Part shown: positions 1 through 8,435 of the stretch, one piece after another
Layout of the letters: the number at the start of each line of letters is the position of its first letter
Numbering within the stretch: position 1 is the stretch's first letter
Assembly: GCA_035291705.1 (NCBI GenBank)
Contig: DATDRM010000222.1
Location: 1-13,560 of the forward strand
Direction of reading: 5' to 3'
DNA: 13,560 nucleotides
From: DATDRM01 sp035291705
Lineage (GTDB): Bacteria > Chloroflexota > Anaerolineae > Anaerolineales > UBA4823
Program-made: the position numbers and the translations under genes
Notes under the pieces: generated by a model
What the model saw: only the letters and a program-made list of their open reading frames with translations
Told to the model about the DNA's origin: nothing
The model's database searches: none

Positions 1-1101
1 CTCCACCGGCGAGCCTAATTCAGCATAACGGCTTTCTATGGTGGCGATGCCGATGTATTTCTTCAAGATCGGCGAAAAAGTATGGCTGGATACATGGCCG
101 ATTTGCCAATCATCTCGATACACAGGCACCGCTGAACGTGAAGCCCGTCCGACTACCTGCGGCACCAGGTTCACCCAGCCAAACTCTCTTTCCAAAGAAG
201 TCCAATCGATTTCTACCCCAACCAACTTCCATTGCGAACCATCTCTGTTCTCAGCCAAAAGGGCTTTCCGCCCGACGAAATACTCCTTCTCGAGGTCGAC
301 CGTCCATCCCAGGCCGAGCTCAAATGGGGAGGATTTTTGATCATCGATCAGCGCTTTGCGTGCCGATATGTAATCTACCTGGAGCATCACCAGACCAGCC
401 TCGATGCGGGCGATATCGAGGGCCACCATCCCCACCGGCGCAATGCCAAAGCCTTCCCCCTCCTCAAGGATTTTATCCCACACCTTTACTGCAGTCTGCG
501 GATCGATCCACAGCTCGTATCCCAGGTCGCCAGTGTATCCAGTTCGGCTGATCAGGAGAGAGATACCTCCTATATTTCCTGGGGAAAAGCGATAATATCT
601 CAGGCCTTCCAGGTTTGCGTCATTGACTACTTTCAGAAGTATACTGCGCGCGTTTGGACCCTGCAAAGCCAGCGTTGCCAATTCTTCCGAAACGTCAGAC
701 ACCTGGGCGTTCAAGCCAATCCCGCAATCCTGGAACCAGGCCAGGTTAGGCTCCGCCGCTGTGATCCGGAAGCGGTTTTCCTCCAGGCGGGCTATCGTCC
801 CATCGTCGATCACTTTCCCCCGATCATCGCACCACGGCGAATACATCACCTGCCCAATAGCGCACCTGGCGACATTGCGCGTTATGATGCGGTTTACCAG
901 GCGCAGCGCATCTGGTCCACTGACCTCGTACTTGAATAAGGGCGAGACATCGATCAATGCCGCTGCGTTGCGGATGGCGTAGTATTCTCGCTCATGCGTC
1001 GGCTCGTAGGTCGCTGCAGCCAGGTAGCCCGCCCAGTTGCGCCATTCCTGGCTTTCACATAAAGCGGCTGTGCGAGGATGAAATGGAGTTGGGATAGGCA
1101 T
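1..1101 (-). CDS. GcvT-like aminomethyltransferase family protein (3' end cut by window edge)
   Basis: The reading frame stays open from the ATG at 1101 to the left edge, giving 367 codons without a stop, so only the last few residues are missing (GcvT proteins are usually about 360-375 aa). Visible GcvT hallmarks are GKVIDDGTI at residues 95-103, whose Asp pair sits where the family keeps its folate/aminomethyl-binding Asp; LALQGP at 144-149; RTGYTGDLGYELW at 186-198; DIARIEAGL at 229-237; and FVGRKAL at 275-281. Family members act on folate-linked one-carbon units: glycine cleavage T-protein, and dimethylglycine, sarcosine or sulfoniopropionate demethylases. No gcvH or gcvP is adjacent, so I do not assign glycine cleavage. 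The start lies 11 bases after the transporter stop, with no good Shine-Dalgarno, which suggests translation coupled to the upstream gene. The family is clear; the substrate is not. Confidence 0.88.
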   Translation of the reverse strand, partial: MPIPTPFHPRTAALCESQEWRNWAGYLAAATYEPTHEREYYAIRNAAALIDVSPLFKYEVSGPDALRLVNRIITRNVARCAIGQVMYSPWCDDRGKVIDDGTIARLEENRFRITAAEPNLAWFQDCGIGLNAQVSDVSEELATLALQGPNARSILLKVVNDANLEGLRYYRFSPGNIGGISLLISRTGYTGDLGYELWIDPQTAVKVWDKILEEGEGFGIAPVGMVALDIARIEAGLVMLQVDYISARKALIDDQKSSPFELGLGWTVDLEKEYFVGRKALLAENRDGSQWKLVGVEIDWTSLEREFGWVNLVPQVVGRASRSAVPVYRDDWQIGHVSSHTFSPILKKYIGIATIESRYAELGSPVE

Positions 1102-1112
1102 GTGAGTACGAG

Positions 1113-2948
1113 TTACTTCTTGAGATGGTATGTAATATCGATGATCGCTCGTTGAAAGCCATGCTGTCGCCGTCGGTAGAGCATCGCCGCTTTGAGCATC
1201 AGCGCCGTTTGGTTATGCAACAATCCTTGCCACCATTTTGCCGGGATGAATTCTGGCAGCACAACTGTAGCCAGCTGACCATCGTTATGCTTCTGGTCGG
1301 TCTCGTCCAGAAAATCCAGCAAAGGCTTGATGATCGATCGGTACGGCGACGGGACAATGACCAGAGGAACATCCGGCCACCATTCTTCCCATTTCTTTTG
1401 GATTTTTTCACCCTCTCCCGGATCCATCTCCACATACACTGCGGTCACATCCTTGGCGATCGATTCGGCGAAGGCGATGGCGTCGATCATCCCCCGGTGA
1501 ACGCCGGAAATAGGGATCACCACGCGCGGCGGCGGGGCGGGTTTGAGTGACGGGGGCAACCCGCGCATGGAGAGTGCCCGCGCCACCTCCTGGTAGTGGG
1601 AGCGAATCTTCAGCAAGACCACTACGATCAAAGGGATCAACAAAATGGTGATCCAGGCGCCGTCCAAAAACTTGCTCACCCCGACGACCAGCAAAGTTAC
1701 CCCGGTTGCCAGTGCGCCAATGGCGTTGAAAGCTGTTTTCACGATCCACCCTCTGCCACGTTCGCGCCACCAATGCACAACCATTCCGGATTGAGAGAGC
1801 GTGAAAGCCAGGAACGCGCCCACTGCAAACAAGGGGATCAGCGAGTGGGTATTCCCTCCAAAGGCAATGATCAATACGCCGGCAGTGACCGCCAAGGCTC
1901 CGATCCCGTTAGCAAAGACTAAGCGGTCGCCCAGGCCAGTAAACTGACGGGGCAAAAAACCATCTTTAGCCAGGATCGCCGCCACGCGCGGGAAATCCGC
2001 AAAGCTGGTATTGGCTGCTACCGTCAACACAAGCAAAGTAGATGCCTGAATTAAGATGTAACCAGGCCCACTTCCCAATATACTTCGAGCCAGGGCAGAT
2101 AGGATCGTCTCCTGTGGTCCGGCGACTACTGCAAATCCTTGCGTCAGTCCAATGCTGCCGACGAACAGGATCCCCATCAAAGCAGCCATCACAATCAGCG
2201 TCCGCCCGGCATTCTGCGCTTCGGGCGAACGAAAAGCCGGCACACCATTACTGATCGCCTCGATACCGGTCAACGCCGTCGATCCCGAGGAAAAAGCGTG
2301 CAGAATCAAAAAGGCGGTTAACGGTTGGATAGCCGACGGTGCAGTGCTGGTGAAAGAAACCGGCCCCTCGATCAACAATCGCACCCCACCATAGACGAGC
2401 ATTGGGAGATAGGTGAACAGGAAAAGGTACACTGGGATGGACATCACCGTGCCAGTTTCGCGAATCCCCCGCAAGTTAATCAAAGTGATCATCAGTAGGA
2501 GAGAGAGCGCCAGAACAACGCGGTATGGCCACAGCCCAGGAAAAGCCGAGGCGATCGCTTCCACACCTGCGGTCAAACTGACCGCGGCGGTTAATACATA
2601 GTCGATCATTAACGCCCCTGCGGCGACCAACCCGGGAAGCGTTCCCAGGTTGCTGCGGGCGACGATATAGGACCCACCACCAGTCGGATAGCCGTGAATT
2701 GTCTGGAAATATGAAAGAGAGACGATAGCCAGGACAATTGCTATCGCCACCCCAATCGGCCAGGCCATGGTCAAACCCGCGCTCCCCGCTACTACCAGGC
2801 CAAGGTAAATCTCCTGGTTGGCATAGGCGATGGAGGAAAGCGCATCGGGTGAAAAAGCCGCCAGGGCGCGTACTTTATTCAGTTTCTTGTTACCGAGTTC
2901 TTGCGTCGGGAGCGGCGGACCGATTAGTAAATCTTTTAGTCTATTCAC
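1113..2948 (-). CDS. KimA/YdaO-type potassium transporter, APC superfamily with C-terminal USP-like domain
   Basis: A 611-residue polytopic membrane protein; Bacillus KimA (YdaO) is about 607. The N-terminus (LIGPPLPTQ at 8-16, then FSPDALSSIAY at 32-42) follows the KimA pattern. Residues 30-450 hold about 12 hydrophobic segments; 470-611 form a soluble domain beginning RVVIPISGVHRG, as in KimA's universal-stress-like cytoplasmic domain. From memory of the KimA structure, the K+-coordinating side chains D36, Y43, Y118, T121, S125, T230 and E233 correspond here to D35, Y42, Y117, T120, S124, T227 and E230, all preserved; Y377 appears as F374. KimA imports K+ with protons and is inhibited by c-di-AMP. 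The GTG start overlaps the DUF58 stop by 4 bases (GTGA), with a G-run at 2952-2955, so it is probably cotranscribed and translationally coupled. The alternative is a generic amino-acid permease of the same superfamily, less likely given the conserved residues. Confidence 0.87.
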   Translation of the reverse strand: MNRLKDLLIGPPLPTQELGNKKLNKVRALAAFSPDALSSIAYANQEIYLGLVVAGSAGLTMAWPIGVAIAIVLAIVSLSYFQTIHGYPTGGGSYIVARSNLGTLPGLVAAGALMIDYVLTAAVSLTAGVEAIASAFPGLWPYRVVLALSLLLMITLINLRGIRETGTVMSIPVYLFLFTYLPMLVYGGVRLLIEGPVSFTSTAPSAIQPLTAFLILHAFSSGSTALTGIEAISNGVPAFRSPEAQNAGRTLIVMAALMGILFVGSIGLTQGFAVVAGPQETILSALARSILGSGPGYILIQASTLLVLTVAANTSFADFPRVAAILAKDGFLPRQFTGLGDRLVFANGIGALAVTAGVLIIAFGGNTHSLIPLFAVGAFLAFTLSQSGMVVHWWRERGRGWIVKTAFNAIGALATGVTLLVVGVSKFLDGAWITILLIPLIVVVLLKIRSHYQEVARALSMRGLPPSLKPAPPPRVVIPISGVHRGMIDAIAFAESIAKDVTAVYVEMDPGEGEKIQKKWEEWWPDVPLVIVPSPYRSIIKPLLDFLDETDQKHNDGQLATVVLPEFIPAKWWQGLLHNQTALMLKAAMLYRRRQHGFQRAIIDITYHLKK

Positions 2949-4207
2949 TTTCCCCGTCCCGCCAACACCGCCTCCAAGGCATCCCCCCTGTGCACCACGC
3001 GCACGGGTATCCGTAAGAAACGTAACATCCCTGCTAGCTGATCTGTGCCCGAAGGCCCATTAAAAGATGCTGCGTCGATCAGCACCACTACCGGCCGTAA
3101 CCCACGCCGCAACAAGTAATCAGTAGCCAGGGCTACATCTTCTTCCACCGAGTGGGTGATCAACACTACCGTGCTGCCGCGCGTCAGGTGTTGTGCCTGC
3201 ACTTCGACCAGTCCCCGAATCGGCAGGTCGCCCTCCGCGCGCAATAATGCTAACGCTTCGAGGAGTTTACCAAGCTGCCGCCCGCCGCGGTCCGGAGGCA
3301 ATAAACTCAGTGTTTGCCCGGAGCAAATAAACCCGACCGTACGCCCCTGGCGTAAAAAATACTTTCCCAACGAGGCCGCGATACTCACCGCATATTCTTC
3401 GGTTGTGGGAGGCAAAGTAGCGATCGCCTTCCGCTTCCACAGGTCTTCGGCTTCTTTCAAGTTAAGGGGGAGAGGCAGCGAAGCCTGGCCGGTCTGAGAC
3501 GCGTCCAGGAAGATCCACACTTCCGCCTGAGGATCAAGTTCAAACTCCTTGGCCATCAACCGGCCGCGCCGGGCAGTGCTCACCCAATGTATGCGGCTCA
3601 ATGGATCACCTGGGGCATATTCGCGCACCCCGGCCGCGTTGGGCGTCACCTGGGGTGTCCGCCGGCGCAAGGCATCGCCGCCGGGCATAATCCCTGCCGG
3701 GTTGGGGAAATCGGATACCTCGGTCATCATTGGGTAGACAAGCAATGATTCTGTCGCTGGAATCTGGTGTCTGACCGGGAACAGACCAAACGGATCACCT
3801 GTTTCCAAGAAAGTGGGTCCCAATGGATATACTCCCCGTGATAACAATCGTGTGCGCGCCAGGAAGGTTCGCCCGCGCCTCCCCTCGACCAGGGGAAAAA
3901 GGCGTGATCCTTGCGTCCCGGGCAGGGGCGATTCGTCGCGCACCGCCAGCCAGACGCGCGGCAGGCGACCCAGGTTGTCGATATCGAAACGCTCCTCGAA
4001 AATCTGCCCCACCTGGGCGCGTGTGGCGCGTGGTCGGCGATGCATCTGAATCCCAAGCAGGGAATACCTGGACCAGATCCAGCTGGCAACCAACAGCAAG
4101 CCCCACACGTATGCCATGCGATAATAAATCTGGAAACCGGTCACCAGACCGGCCAGCAAAGAGAACAATAACAAGCCGAGCACGATGCGCGCGCCAGTGG
4201 TCATCAT
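2945..4207 (-). CDS. DUF58 domain-containing protein (vWA-like, membrane-anchored)
   Basis: About 420 residues. Two hydrophobic helices lie near the N-terminus (about 8-28 and 32-48). An Ig-like central part follows with SRGVYPLGP and LETGDPFGLF at about 123-143, then the DUF58 signature VREYAPGDPLSRIHW at 194-208 continuing to a basic TARRGRLMAKEF. A vWA-like domain follows with a degenerate MIDAS-type motif DASQT at 235-239. DUF58 proteins are encoded beside MoxR ATPases and are thought to work with them in assembling or maturing envelope proteins; the exact biochemistry is not established. The ATG at 4207 overlaps the MoxR stop by one base (TGATG). A second ATG at 4204 is better spaced (7 bases) from GAGG at 4212-4215 and could be the true start; a TTG at 4210 is too close to that site. 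No transglutaminase partner follows; the next gene is the K+ transporter. Confidence 0.9.
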   Translation of the reverse strand: MMTTGARIVLGLLLFSLLAGLVTGFQIYYRMAYVWGLLLVASWIWSRYSLLGIQMHRRPRATRAQVGQIFEERFDIDNLGRLPRVWLAVRDESPLPGTQGSRLFPLVEGRRGRTFLARTRLLSRGVYPLGPTFLETGDPFGLFPVRHQIPATESLLVYPMMTEVSDFPNPAGIMPGGDALRRRTPQVTPNAAGVREYAPGDPLSRIHWVSTARRGRLMAKEFELDPQAEVWIFLDASQTGQASLPLPLNLKEAEDLWKRKAIATLPPTTEEYAVSIAASLGKYFLRQGRTVGFICSGQTLSLLPPDRGGRQLGKLLEALALLRAEGDLPIRGLVEVQAQHLTRGSTVVLITHSVEEDVALATDYLLRRGLRPVVVLIDAASFNGPSGTDQLAGMLRFLRIPVRVVHRGDALEAVLAGRGK

Positions 4208-5163
4208 CAAACCTCAGCGACCAAATCCCCCCCTGGAACAGGAACGCTGCCTAAAATCTCTTCCACGACCTCGGCCGTACTCAGGTCGCGCAAGCGGGCT
4301 GCCGGTCCCAGGATAACCCGGTGGCCGAGGGAAACTTCAGCTAACGCTTTGATATCATCCGGAAGGACGAAATCTCGTCCATACATCGCCGCGCGGGCCT
4401 GTCCAGCCCTGTAAAGCGTCAGACTGCCGCGCGGGCTAGCACCAAGGTAAACCTCTGGGTAATCCCGCGTACGGCGCGTGATTTCTACGATATACTGTTT
4501 CACTCCCGCCGAGACATGCACTTTTTTCACCGCTTCCTGCGCCTGAGTCACTTCTTCGGCTGTTACCACTTTGTCCAGGGTTTCGATTGGGTGACGAAAT
4601 TGTTGGCGGTCGAGCACCTGAATTTCGTCATCTTCCGCAGGGTAACCCAGCCGGACGCGCAGTAAGAAGCGATCCAGCTGTGCCTCTGGTAGCGGAAAAG
4701 TACCTTCATACTCGATGGGGTTCTGCGTCGCCAGGACCATGAAAGGCTTCGGTAAGATATGCGTTACCCCATCCACGGTTACCTGACGCTCCTCCATTGC
4801 TTCGAGCAGCGCAGCCTGGGTCTTCGGCGTAGCCCGGTTGATTTCGTCGGCAAGGACGATCTGCGCTAAGATTGGTCCTGGACGGAACTCAAATTCCCGG
4901 CTGACCTGGTTGAAGATCGATACACCGGTAACATCGCTTGGTAGCATATCGGGAGTGAACTGAATGCGGCTGAAGACGCATCCTAGTGAGCGCGCCAGGC
5001 TTCGAGCCAGCATTGTCTTGCCCACCCCAGGTACATCCTCGATCAAGAGGTGTCCCTGGCATAGCAAGCTGATCGCCACCAGTTCCACCGTCTCTCGTTT
5101 ACCAACGATCACCTGCTCAATATTTACAACGACCCGTTCACAGAAAGACTGTACCTGAGACAT
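4207..5163 (-). CDS. MoxR-family AAA+ ATPase
   Basis: 318 residues from the chosen ATG, the normal MoxR length. Motifs in order: Walker A PGVGKT at 45-50, Walker B IVLADEINRA at 102-111, sensor 1 ATQNPIEYEGTFPLPEAQ at 145-162, arginine-finger segment LDRFLLR at 163-169, sensor 2 GASPRGSL at 241-248. MoxR proteins are chaperone-like ATPases thought to remodel or insert cofactors into partner proteins, commonly vWA/DUF58 proteins such as the one encoded immediately downstream. The frame runs 25 codons further upstream, to 5238, but that extension lies inside the preceding YfhO gene. The ATG at 5163 sits 16 bases after that gene's stop, has GGGAG six bases upstream (5170-5174), and begins where MoxR proteins normally begin, so I chose it. 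Confidence 0.95.
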   Translation of the reverse strand: MSQVQSFCERVVVNIEQVIVGKRETVELVAISLLCQGHLLIEDVPGVGKTMLARSLARSLGCVFSRIQFTPDMLPSDVTGVSIFNQVSREFEFRPGPILAQIVLADEINRATPKTQAALLEAMEERQVTVDGVTHILPKPFMVLATQNPIEYEGTFPLPEAQLDRFLLRVRLGYPAEDDEIQVLDRQQFRHPIETLDKVVTAEEVTQAQEAVKKVHVSAGVKQYIVEITRRTRDYPEVYLGASPRGSLTLYRAGQARAAMYGRDFVLPDDIKALAEVSLGHRVILGPAARLRDLSTAEVVEEILGSVPVPGGDLVAEV

Positions 5164-5169
5164 AATCGA

Positions 5170-5174
5170 CTCCC
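5170..5174 (-). promoter_or_regulatory. Ribosome binding site of the MoxR gene
   Basis: GGGAG on the minus strand lies six bases before the ATG at 5163, in the gap after the YfhO stop at 5180. It decides the MoxR start in favour of 5163 over upstream in-frame starts at 5208 and 5238. Confidence 0.7.
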
Positions 5175-5179
5175 ATGGG

Positions 5180-7657
5180 TTAAGAATCTCTCCTTCGACG
5201 AAATACATATAACCCCACTCCCAACCAGGACAACCCACTCACGCATGCACCCAGGTAAAAGGTCAGCGGCCGGTAAGCGAAAACCACTTCGTGCTTGCCA
5301 ACAGGGACTTCCACCGCTCGGAACAAATAGTCCGCTCGCAGAATTCGGGTTGGCTGGCCATCTACCCGCGCAACCCACCCAGGATACCACACTTCAGCCA
5401 CCAATAAATAACCTGTTACGGCTGCTTCAATCTTGACTTCAAGGTGGTTGGGATTCTCAGAAATGACATTCAGCTTTGTCTGGCTCTCCCCTGAGCAATT
5501 GTTAACTTGGAGCGCTTCCCTTGTCTCCATGACCGCTACCTTATCAAAATCGACCTCGTTACTCAATATCTGCTCTAATGCTTCGCTAGAGCTTTGGGCA
5601 CTACGCACACAAGAGGTCCATCGAACGCGGGGCAGGGTCGGTCGCGCATCATAACGCACTCCATAAGGATTTGAGGCATCCATCTCTTCTACTACGCTCA
5701 CGCTCATCAGGTTCAGCAATTGTTCTTGCAGCTCGGGATCGGCCTTTGTTAGTTCCTCCATCCAGCGCGCATAGATTCCCGGTACCAATGGATCGAAGTT
5801 ATTTACGGATGGAATACCATCCAGTAGGTTTGTGTTCGGTAACATCACCGCTCTAAGAATTTTCCAACCTCCCTCCGGTAACCGTGGGTAAAACGTGTCA
5901 AAGCGAAATAATTTATCAAATTTTATCGCACGTTCTGTCCTGGTGGACAAATACAACCGTGCACCACCGGCCTTAATGCGCACTTCTTCTGCGGCAGGAG
6001 ACGGCTGATTGTAAATGTCCAGGTCTACCTTGGGGTTAAGTCCCCAGCCTGCCACCAGCAGGTCTGTAACAACCAGGGAGATCACGGCTAGTGACCACTT
6101 TCCAGGTTTATTCTCCGTACCCGCCTCGAGAGATGTCTGCGGAGCAGTCAGGGTCAGAAGGCCAACCCCCACTCCCCAAAATCCTGCCAGGGCGGTGGCT
6201 CGGATGAGAGATGGCTTGATCGCTCCCAGATAAGACTGGGCACCCAAAGCAGCCACGCCTGCCCCCAAAGCAACCGCCGCGGCGGCCATTGTCCCAAGGC
6301 GTGCCCAATAAAGGTTACGTCCTTTTGGGCGCCTCCAGGTCTCTATCCCAATCCCTGCCAGCAATGCCAGTGCAAACACTCCCATCAGGGAAATGCGCGA
6401 CGGTGCCTGGAACATGGCAAAAGTTGGGACATGCTGGTAGAGCCAGGGAAAGACTGGTGTATTCTTTCCGAGTGCCAGTATAAAAGAAAAACCGATTATT
6501 CCGAGCAGGAAGTAAACCAACGCCGTTGAATGGCGATCGATAAATGACGAACGACCAATGGTTTGATTACTAACTTCTGACCATTGGCTACTAATCGCAG
6601 GATACTGATCTCTGTCCCTTTTCCCTTTCCCCTGATTAATAATTGCATAAACTGCCAGTATAAACGGCAACAGTCCCACATATACGGCATCTTCCCAGTA
6701 ATTCGCGTACCCCCAATAGTCACTATTGGCTGGATTCCCGAATAAGTTCGGAGCCAATAGTGTCAAGAACCGCCAGGGCCAAAAGGAATACGTCATGGCA
6801 AGTTCATAATCCAGAGCCGAGGCGCGTTGAGACTGCTGCAGGTATTCAGCTGTCGGCAGCAGTTGGACGGCTGAAAGCGCAAATCCTATCCCAACAGCCG
6901 CCGCGAGAAGGAAAATAACCCTACCCAAATAGAATATGTGTTGACTATGCGCAAATCGTCCCCGCCACCAGGCCAGTTTTTTGCCTTCTGGTTGAGGAAT
7001 TGACGGCGAACTCATCAATCCCCAGAATATCACCCACATCCCGGCCAAAATTAAGGTATACCAACTCGTTTGGGCGTGTCCGGCAAGCAACTGCAAACCA
7101 ACACAAATTGACAATAAATTAAAATTGGGAACATCCTCACCAAGACTTATCACCCCTAGAATCACCCACGGGACCCAAGCCACGCTTGCATTGATGCTTA
7201 AAAAGCCTGCTCGCGCTACGAGATAACCGCTAAGGCCGAAGGCTAAGCCGCTGATTATCTGGGCTAATATCCCAAGCCCAAGCCGCCGGGCCAAGAAAGC
7301 CATGCCAATTGCTGCCCAAGCCAAGTGTGCCGCCACAAGGAGAGATATACCCCAGGCTAAGGCTGGAGTGCCTCCGATAGCGGCTAATATGAAATACAGC
7401 CAATTTGGAGGATACAGCAACCCAGACTGGTAATTGGCAAGTAATGGCGCTCCCATACCCAGGAGAGGATTCCATAATGGCAAATGCCCCCCACGCAATG
7501 TCTCCCAAGCCCAAGACCACCAAGGTACAAATTGGGCCGCAGGTGTCCCCCAGAATAATGCCTGCCCAGACAGAAAAACTGGAGCCATCAATCCGAACGG
7601 CGCCAGAACCAACACAAGATAAGGCAGGCGAAGGATCCGCTTAATGCCTTCTTTCAA
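5180..7657 (-). CDS. YfhO-family membrane protein, probable GT-C-type glycosyltransferase (copy 2)
   Basis: 825 residues with a dozen or more hydrophobic segments. YfhO-like features: first helix at 12-30; an outer loop with QFVPWW at 42-47 and LPLWNP at 59-64; LLYPPNW at 80-86; QLLAGHAQTSWY at 189-200; LTLLAPNLFGN at 298-308; FQAPSR at 416-421; and a C-terminal extracytoplasmic beta-rich domain with WYPGW at 757-761, VDGQPTRIL at 765-773 and YRPLTF at 795-800, then a last helix and a basic tail. Characterised YfhO relatives move sugars from undecaprenyl-phosphate carriers onto surface polymers such as teichoic acid; the acceptor here is unknown. The usual loop-1 Asp position is T38. Residues 341-376 form a hydrophilic, repeat-like insert absent from the paralogue at 10187-12334. 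The start is TTG at 7657, overlapping the response regulator by 17 bases; an in-frame stop lies just upstream, so no longer start exists. Confidence 0.85.
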   Translation of the reverse strand: MKEGIKRILRLPYLVLVLAPFGLMAPVFLSGQALFWGTPAAQFVPWWSWAWETLRGGHLPLWNPLLGMGAPLLANYQSGLLYPPNWLYFILAAIGGTPALAWGISLLVAAHLAWAAIGMAFLARRLGLGILAQIISGLAFGLSGYLVARAGFLSINASVAWVPWVILGVISLGEDVPNFNLLSICVGLQLLAGHAQTSWYTLILAGMWVIFWGLMSSPSIPQPEGKKLAWWRGRFAHSQHIFYLGRVIFLLAAAVGIGFALSAVQLLPTAEYLQQSQRASALDYELAMTYSFWPWRFLTLLAPNLFGNPANSDYWGYANYWEDAVYVGLLPFILAVYAIINQGKGKRDRDQYPAISSQWSEVSNQTIGRSSFIDRHSTALVYFLLGIIGFSFILALGKNTPVFPWLYQHVPTFAMFQAPSRISLMGVFALALLAGIGIETWRRPKGRNLYWARLGTMAAAAVALGAGVAALGAQSYLGAIKPSLIRATALAGFWGVGVGLLTLTAPQTSLEAGTENKPGKWSLAVISLVVTDLLVAGWGLNPKVDLDIYNQPSPAAEEVRIKAGGARLYLSTRTERAIKFDKLFRFDTFYPRLPEGGWKILRAVMLPNTNLLDGIPSVNNFDPLVPGIYARWMEELTKADPELQEQLLNLMSVSVVEEMDASNPYGVRYDARPTLPRVRWTSCVRSAQSSSEALEQILSNEVDFDKVAVMETREALQVNNCSGESQTKLNVISENPNHLEVKIEAAVTGYLLVAEVWYPGWVARVDGQPTRILRADYLFRAVEVPVGKHEVVFAYRPLTFYLGACVSGLSWLGVGLYVFRRRRDS
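6530..6637 (-). repeat. Repeat-like in-frame insert inside the YfhO copy-2 gene
   Basis: Read on the minus strand, this 108-base segment has a purine tract of G- and A-runs (about 6614-6633), then a run of short related words (TTAGTAGCC, CCAATGGTCA, TTAGTAATC, CCATTGGTC, GTTCGTCA). It contains an 8-base inverted repeat, ACCATTGG at 6580-6587 against CCAATGGT at 6555-6562, with a 17-base loop. It codes for residues 341-376, rich in Q, S, R, K and D, between two membrane helices. The paralogue has about 8 residues at this loop, so about 28-30 residues look inserted. The degenerate word pattern resembles dispersed short repeats; membership of a named family cannot be shown from one copy. Confidence 0.5.
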
Positions 7658-8417
7658 TGTTTAATTGATAACCTAATCCTTCACGATTGAGGATTAACCG
7701 GGGATCATTGGGATCCTGCTCCATTTTCTGCCGGAGCAGGTAGATCAAGTATTTAATGCGGTTGCGAATCTTAAAATTATCATCATCCCAGATCGCCTCC
7801 GCAATTTCCTCGTATCGCACCATACGCGGCGCCTTGTTGGCCAGCACCGCAAGTACCGCAAACTCACGCGGCGTTAGCTGTACGGGTTTATTGTTGAGGG
7901 TGACGTCATTCGTTTCGATGTCAAGGCTCAACCCAATTTCAGGAAAAACACGTGCCTTAACCGGCTGAGAATTCTTTATCCGTCTCAAGACGGTATGGAC
8001 ACGGGCGATGAGTTCCGGCGGGAAAAACGGCTTGGTCACATAATCGTCGAACCCTAGGTACAAGCCTTCGACTACATGCTCTTTCTTGGTGTCCGCGGAT
8101 ACAACGATAACCGGAGCATCTGTCATTTTACGCAGACCCTTGAAAGTCTCCCAGCCATCCATGCCTGGCATCATCAAGTCGAGCAGGATGACATTCGGTT
8201 GCATATCTGCGCATTTCTTTAAAGCCTCATTCCCACTGAAGGCCCCCACTACGTCCATGCCCGCGTTGCGAAAGATGATCTTGATCAGATCTACGGTATC
8301 CGGATCATCATCGACAATGAGCGCTCGTTGAGCAGACGGTTTGACGGTAAACATGTCAAGGTCAATCCCCTTCTTTGCCACGGTACTATCGTGAAAGTCA
8401 GTTGGAAGACTTATCAT
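7641..8417 (-). CDS. OmpR/PhoB-family response regulator (no adjacent kinase)
   Basis: 258 residues. The receiver domain spans about 30-148: acidic pocket VDDD at 35-38, phospho-acceptor D80 in ILLDLMMPG, switch S107 in VIVVSAD, and K129 in DDYVTKPF. A winged-helix DNA-binding domain occupies about 165-255, with LTPREF at 181-186, a probable recognition helix around NRIKYLIYLLRQKME (219-233) and wing motif GLGYQL at 247-252. It presumably controls transcription after phosphorylation by a histidine kinase encoded elsewhere. There is an extra N-terminal stretch of about 28 residues before the receiver. The ATG at 8417 is supported by GGGGAG seven bases upstream (8425-8430); a later in-frame ATG at 8354 has no comparable site. 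The 3' end overlaps the YfhO gene by 17 bases, so the two should be translated from one message, making the surface genes likely autoregulated targets (inference). Confidence 0.94.
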   Translation of the reverse strand: MISLPTDFHDSTVAKKGIDLDMFTVKPSAQRALIVDDDPDTVDLIKIIFRNAGMDVVGAFSGNEALKKCADMQPNVILLDLMMPGMDGWETFKGLRKMTDAPVIVVSADTKKEHVVEGLYLGFDDYVTKPFFPPELIARVHTVLRRIKNSQPVKARVFPEIGLSLDIETNDVTLNNKPVQLTPREFAVLAVLANKAPRMVRYEEIAEAIWDDDNFKIRNRIKYLIYLLRQKMEQDPNDPRLILNREGLGYQLNIERRH

Positions 8418-8424
8418 CCTGGTT

Positions 8425-8430
8425 CTCCCC
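8425..8430 (-). promoter_or_regulatory. Strong ribosome binding site of the response regulator
   Basis: GGGGAG on the minus strand, seven bases before the ATG at 8417. It is the clearest Shine-Dalgarno in the window and fixes the longer start for the regulator. Confidence 0.75.
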
Positions 8431-8435
8431 GGTAG

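Noticed and set aside
38..982. Several plus-strand open frames, the longest 235 codons.
   Set aside because: They are antisense to the GcvT-like gene, whose frame shows clear family motifs; the plus-strand products are low-complexity and resemble nothing.
5164..5238. Longer MoxR start inside the preceding gene.
   Set aside because: The extension overlaps the YfhO coding region and lacks family similarity; the ATG at 5163 has GGGAG at proper spacing.
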